Assembly (NCBI RefSeq): GCF_011813015.1
Contig: NZ_QHLQ01000008.1
Location: 1-64,000, forward strand
DNA length: 64,000 nt
Reading direction: 5' to 3'
Source of the DNA: Parasedimentitalea denitrificans
GTDB taxonomy: Bacteria > Pseudomonadota > Alphaproteobacteria > Rhodobacterales > Rhodobacteraceae
This document shows positions 63,387 to 64,000 of the stretch, piece after piece. Below the pieces are notes generated by a model that saw only the letters and a list, made by a program, of their open reading frames with translations, had not been told where the DNA came from and searched no databases. The position numbers were made by a program, and so were the translations under genes. Position 1 is the stretch's first letter. Every line of letters starts with the position of its first letter.

Positions 63387-64000
63387 CGATATTGGCGAAC
63401 TGGTTGCCTGTGGTGTTGGTTGGCTTGGACCAGTCGCGCTTTACGCCCAGGTACAGCAGAATGGTCGATGCAACAAAGACCGACGAGTAAGTCCCGACAA
63501 TCACACCCCAGATCATGGCAAAAACAAAGCCACGGATCACATCGCCGCCCAGAACATAGAGCGAGATCAGCGCCAGCAAGGTGGTAACAGAGGTCATCAC
63601 GGTACGTGACAGGGTTTCGTTGATCGACAGGTTCAGAACCTCGGCCAGTGTCTTTTTCTTGTACTTGCGCAGGTTCTCGCGAACCCGGTCAAACACAACC
63701 ACAGTATCGTTCAACGAGTAGCCAACGATGGTCAGCAGCGCCGCGATAATCGCCAGATCAAACTTGATCTGCAGTTCCGAAAACACACCAATGGTCAGCA
63801 CCACGTCGTGTACCAGTGCGGCAACGGCGCCTAGCGCAAACTGCCATTCAAACCGCAGCCAGATGTAGATCAGAACAGCCGCAATCGCCAGAACCACCGC
63901 TAGAACAGCCGTTTGTACCAACTCACCCGAAACCTTGGGGCCTACGGATTCGACGGACACAAATTTGATGCCCGGCGCAACCGTATCGAGTGTTGTCTTA
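63379..64000 (-). CDS. secF: SecF protein-export subunit (5' end outside window)
   Basis: The C-terminal ~205 residues of SecF lie in the window; the frame runs open past the edge at 64000. The export-domain signatures GAVAALVHDVVLTIGVFSEL, YSLNDTVVVFDRVRENLR and SINETLSRTVMTSVTTLLAL are typical of SecF. It works with SecD to drive protein translocation by proton motive force. secD is presumably upstream, beyond the window. Confidence 0.96.
   Translation of the reverse strand, partial: KTTLDTVAPGIKFVSVESVGPKVSGELVQTAVLAVVLAIAAVLIYIWLRFEWQFALGAVAALVHDVVLTIGVFSELQIKFDLAIIAALLTIVGYSLNDTVVVFDRVRENLRKYKKKTLAEVLNLSINETLSRTVMTSVTTLLALISLYVLGGDVIRGFVFAMIWGVIVGTYSSVFVASTILLYLGVKRDWSKPTNTTGNQFANIDA

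Overview
The window looks like a chromosomal segment of a marine alphaproteobacterium of the Roseobacter group (Rhodobacteraceae). The evidence is a DMSP lyase DddP carrying every catalytic position of the family, a SAM-II riboswitch before metZ, FolE2 as the visible GTP cyclohydrolase, a ptsP-lysC pair, glnB-glnA, and the order secF / TauE-like / Mth938-like / ccmABCDG. Most genes are moderately GC-rich housekeeping genes. Three stretches (about 1-830, 24.1-25.4 kb and 27.2-34.4 kb) are poorer in genes and hold broken insertion sequences.

Layout. 1-830: two IS3-family transposase remnants side by side. 840-8114: two sensor-like pairs on the minus strand. The first is a PotD/PotF-like binding protein overlapping a hybrid histidine kinase. 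The second is an ABC_sub_bind-type binding protein abutting an 865-residue MFS carrier with two extracytoplasmic sensor modules in front of it. 8276-13118: a methyltransferase, convergent with a 1374-residue modular protein that has a duplicated N-terminal domain and a C-terminal JAMM-like motif. 13.9-22.5 kb: ptsP, lysC, trkH, folE2 and metZ with its SAM-II riboswitch and a terminator hairpin. 22.7-25.4 kb: an M20 amidohydrolase and the last ~48 codons of a peptide-type binding protein cut by a defective 1.2-kb IS3 element.

26-34.5 kb: an accessory zone ending at the 3' end of a tRNA-Leu(UAG) gene. It holds a Gly-rich secreted protein, decayed coding remnants, IS3 and IS5 scraps, and a surface pair: an RTX-type protein and a membrane-anchored clan GH-A-like glycosidase. 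It looks like an eroded genomic island. 34.7-43 kb: a Hint-like protein, nnr, glnB-glnA, a TPR sulfotransferase, an Hsp70-like ATPase and a MltB-type lytic transglycosylase.

44-64 kb: a HODM-like (DUF3445) oxidase, an AllA-like enzyme, a LysR regulator, dddP, a hydrolase-OsmC fusion, purB, a divergent orphan FliG, an LpxL-type acyltransferase, a BCCT transporter followed by an overlapping 28-residue membrane peptide gene, a PilZ protein, and the cytochrome c maturation operon running into secF. DddP and the BCCT carrier could serve use of DMSP or betaine, but they are about 9 kb apart and a functional link is inference.

The best candidates for something new are the sensor-MFS fusion with its binding protein, the binding protein-kinase pair, the 1374-residue JAMM-like protein, and a ~130-bp structured palindromic repeat present twice (19.6 and 49.6 kb).
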